Source of the DNA: an uncultured Lachnospiraceae bacterium
Lineage (GTDB): Bacteria > Bacillota > Clostridia > Lachnospirales > Lachnospiraceae
Assembly (NCBI GenBank): GCA_947175775.1
Contig: CAMWNY010000142.1
Coordinates: forward strand, 1-6,624
DNA: 6,624 nucleotides
Reading direction: 5' to 3'
Positions 5,830 to 6,624 of this stretch are shown here, piece by piece. The notes under the pieces were generated by a model. It was not told the origin of the DNA, did no database searches, and saw only the letters and a program-made list of their open reading frames with translations. How positions within the stretch are numbered: the first letter of the stretch is position 1; the number at the start of each line of letters is the position of its first letter. The translations under genes and the position numbers were made by a program.

Positions 5830-6624
5830 ATGAAGAAGAAAGTATTGTCACTTGTATTGGCATCTGCTATGGTTGTTTCTTTAGCAGCATGCGGCAATTC
5901 ATCAAATGATGCGCCTGCAAACGACGCACCGGCAGCAGCGCCTGCAGAAACACAGGCAGCGCCCGAAACACAGGCACCTGCAGATGCGGCAGCGCCTGAG
6001 ACACAGGCACCTGCAGAAACGACAGTAGCAGACGGAAAAATCGCGCTTGTTACGGATGTCGGAACGATTGACGACGAGTCATTCAATCAGGCAACATGGG
6101 AAGGCGTAGTGCAGTTTGGCGATGCAAACGGTGTTGAGTATACTTATTATCAGCCGACAGAGGACAGCACAGAGGAGCGTATCAATCAGATTGACCTTGC
6201 AGTTGCAGAGGGCGCTACAGTTGTTGTACTTCCCGGCTATTTATTCGGTGAAACGCTTTCAGAGGTTCAGGCAACCTATCCTGACGTAAACTTTATCGCA
6301 GTTGACGTTTCAGAGGGCGATATGACGGCTCCGATTGAGTCAAACGCTTATGCTTGTACTTTCAGCGAGGAGCAGGCAGGTTATCTTGCAGGTTATGCGG
6401 CAGTAAAGGACGGCTACACAAAGCTTGGTTTCCTTGGCGGTATGGCAGTGCCCGCAGTTATCCGTTACGGTTACGGTTATGTTCAGGGTATTGACGCGGC
6501 GGCACAGGAGCTTGGCGTGGATGTAGACGTGAAGTATACATACGGCGGACAGTTCTACGGCGATGCAAACATCACGGCAAAGATGGAGAGCTGGTACTCA
6601 GAGGGAGTACCAGCTCTCCATCTT
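5830..6624 (+). CDS. BMP-family (PnrA-like) substrate-binding lipoprotein, 3' partial
   Basis: Predicted cell-surface lipoprotein that captures purine nucleosides for an ABC importer, judged by family. The frame is open from 5830 to the window edge (265 codons); members usually have about 350-400 residues, so the C-terminal third is missing. Seen: basic start MKKK, hydrophobic stretch 5-17, lipobox LAAC with lipidated Cys21, a low-complexity Ala/Pro/Glu/Thr/Gln linker (22-68), then the BMP domain: KIALVTDVGTIDDESFNQ (70-87), GYLFGETLSEVQ (136-147), FSEEQAGYLAGYAA (178-191) and KLGFLGGMAVPAVIRYGYGY (198-217). The start has GGAGGA (5817-5822) 7 bases upstream. The neighbouring purine genes support nucleoside rather than peptide or sugar binding, but specificity is inferred. 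Residues after about Gly259 (VPALHL) lie in the fold-back at the edge and do not fit the family, where a strand leading to a Cys-Gly-Gly-Gly motif is expected. Confidence 0.88.
   Translation, partial: MKKKVLSLVLASAMVVSLAACGNSSNDAPANDAPAAAPAETQAAPETQAPADAAAPETQAPAETTVADGKIALVTDVGTIDDESFNQATWEGVVQFGDANGVEYTYYQPTEDSTEERINQIDLAVAEGATVVVLPGYLFGETLSEVQATYPDVNFIAVDVSEGDMTAPIESNAYACTFSEEQAGYLAGYAAVKDGYTKLGFLGGMAVPAVIRYGYGYVQGIDAAAQELGVDVDVKYTYGGQFYGDANITAKMESWYSEGVPALHL
5938..6021 (+). repeat. Imperfect tandem repeat coding the Ala/Pro/Glu/Thr/Gln linker
   Basis: GAAACACAGGCA occurs at 5947-5958 and 5965-5976 and as GAGACACAGGCA at 5998-6009; GGCACCTGCAGA follows the last two. Spacings are 18 and 33 bases, so the frame is kept. 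It codes APETQAPA-like units of the flexible tether between the lipid anchor and the binding domain. Such repeats expand and shrink by slippage, so its length may differ between strains. Confidence 0.75.
6580..6624. repeat. Perfect 20-bp inverted repeat at the window edge (likely fold-back artefact)
   Basis: Bases 6580-6599 are the exact reverse complement of 6605-6624, with a 5-base loop AGAGG. The right arm ends exactly at the last base, so the true extent cannot be seen. It lies within the BMP reading frame and turns family-like sequence (AKMESWYSEG) into unrelated residues (VPALHL). A natural GTACTC/GAGTAC self-match could have primed strand switching during library making or assembly. 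Bases from about 6605 on are suspect. Confidence 0.8.

Noticed and set aside
5592..6086. Minus-strand frame of 164 codons rich in Ala, Ser and Gly
   Set aside because: It is antisense to the lipoprotein signal, linker repeat and leader. Its odd composition comes from the repeat, it has no family motif, and its tail runs through non-coding DNA.

Overview
The window looks like a chromosomal segment of a low-to-mid-GC Gram-positive anaerobe of the Clostridia, most likely a Lachnospiraceae-type gut bacterium. This is inferred from strong GGAGG ribosome sites, a short lipobox signal peptide, an acidic substrate-binding lipoprotein of the BMP family, and the protein flavours. No marker gene fixes the genus.

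Layout, all on the + strand: purC (45-917) and purF (930-2387) lie 12 bases apart and are probably co-transcribed. A 158-base gap follows, with a possible promoter, two small palindromes and a leader hairpin. Then come purB (2546-3997), a terminator-like hairpin plus a second long fold-back (4005-4100), a good promoter candidate, and purA (4186-5475). Next is a 354-base non-coding stretch. Its first half (5475-5649) folds on paper into a compact multibranched RNA; its second half holds a promoter candidate and a leader hairpin. The window ends inside a gene for a BMP/PnrA-type nucleoside-binding lipoprotein (from 5830), which has no stop before the edge.

The genes work together in purine supply. 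PurF makes phosphoribosylamine from PRPP and glutamine, PurC makes SAICAR, PurB cleaves SAICAR to AICAR and adenylosuccinate to AMP, and PurA commits IMP to AMP. The lipoprotein would capture purine nucleosides from outside. PurC and PurB are of the long forms that resemble eukaryotic enzymes rather than the Bacillus subtilis ones, and PurA carries a divergent set of motifs.

The points most worth following are: (1) the candidate structured RNA at 5475-5649, whose wobble pairs all fit a + strand transcript; (2) a related leader element (hairpin, then GCAGAC, then 24-25 bases to the ATG) in front of both purB and the lipoprotein gene; and (3) a perfect 20-bp inverted repeat at the last 45 bases. 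The last is probably a fold-back sequencing or assembly artefact, so the final C-terminal residues of the lipoprotein should not be trusted. I found no mobile element, CRISPR array, tRNA or rRNA.
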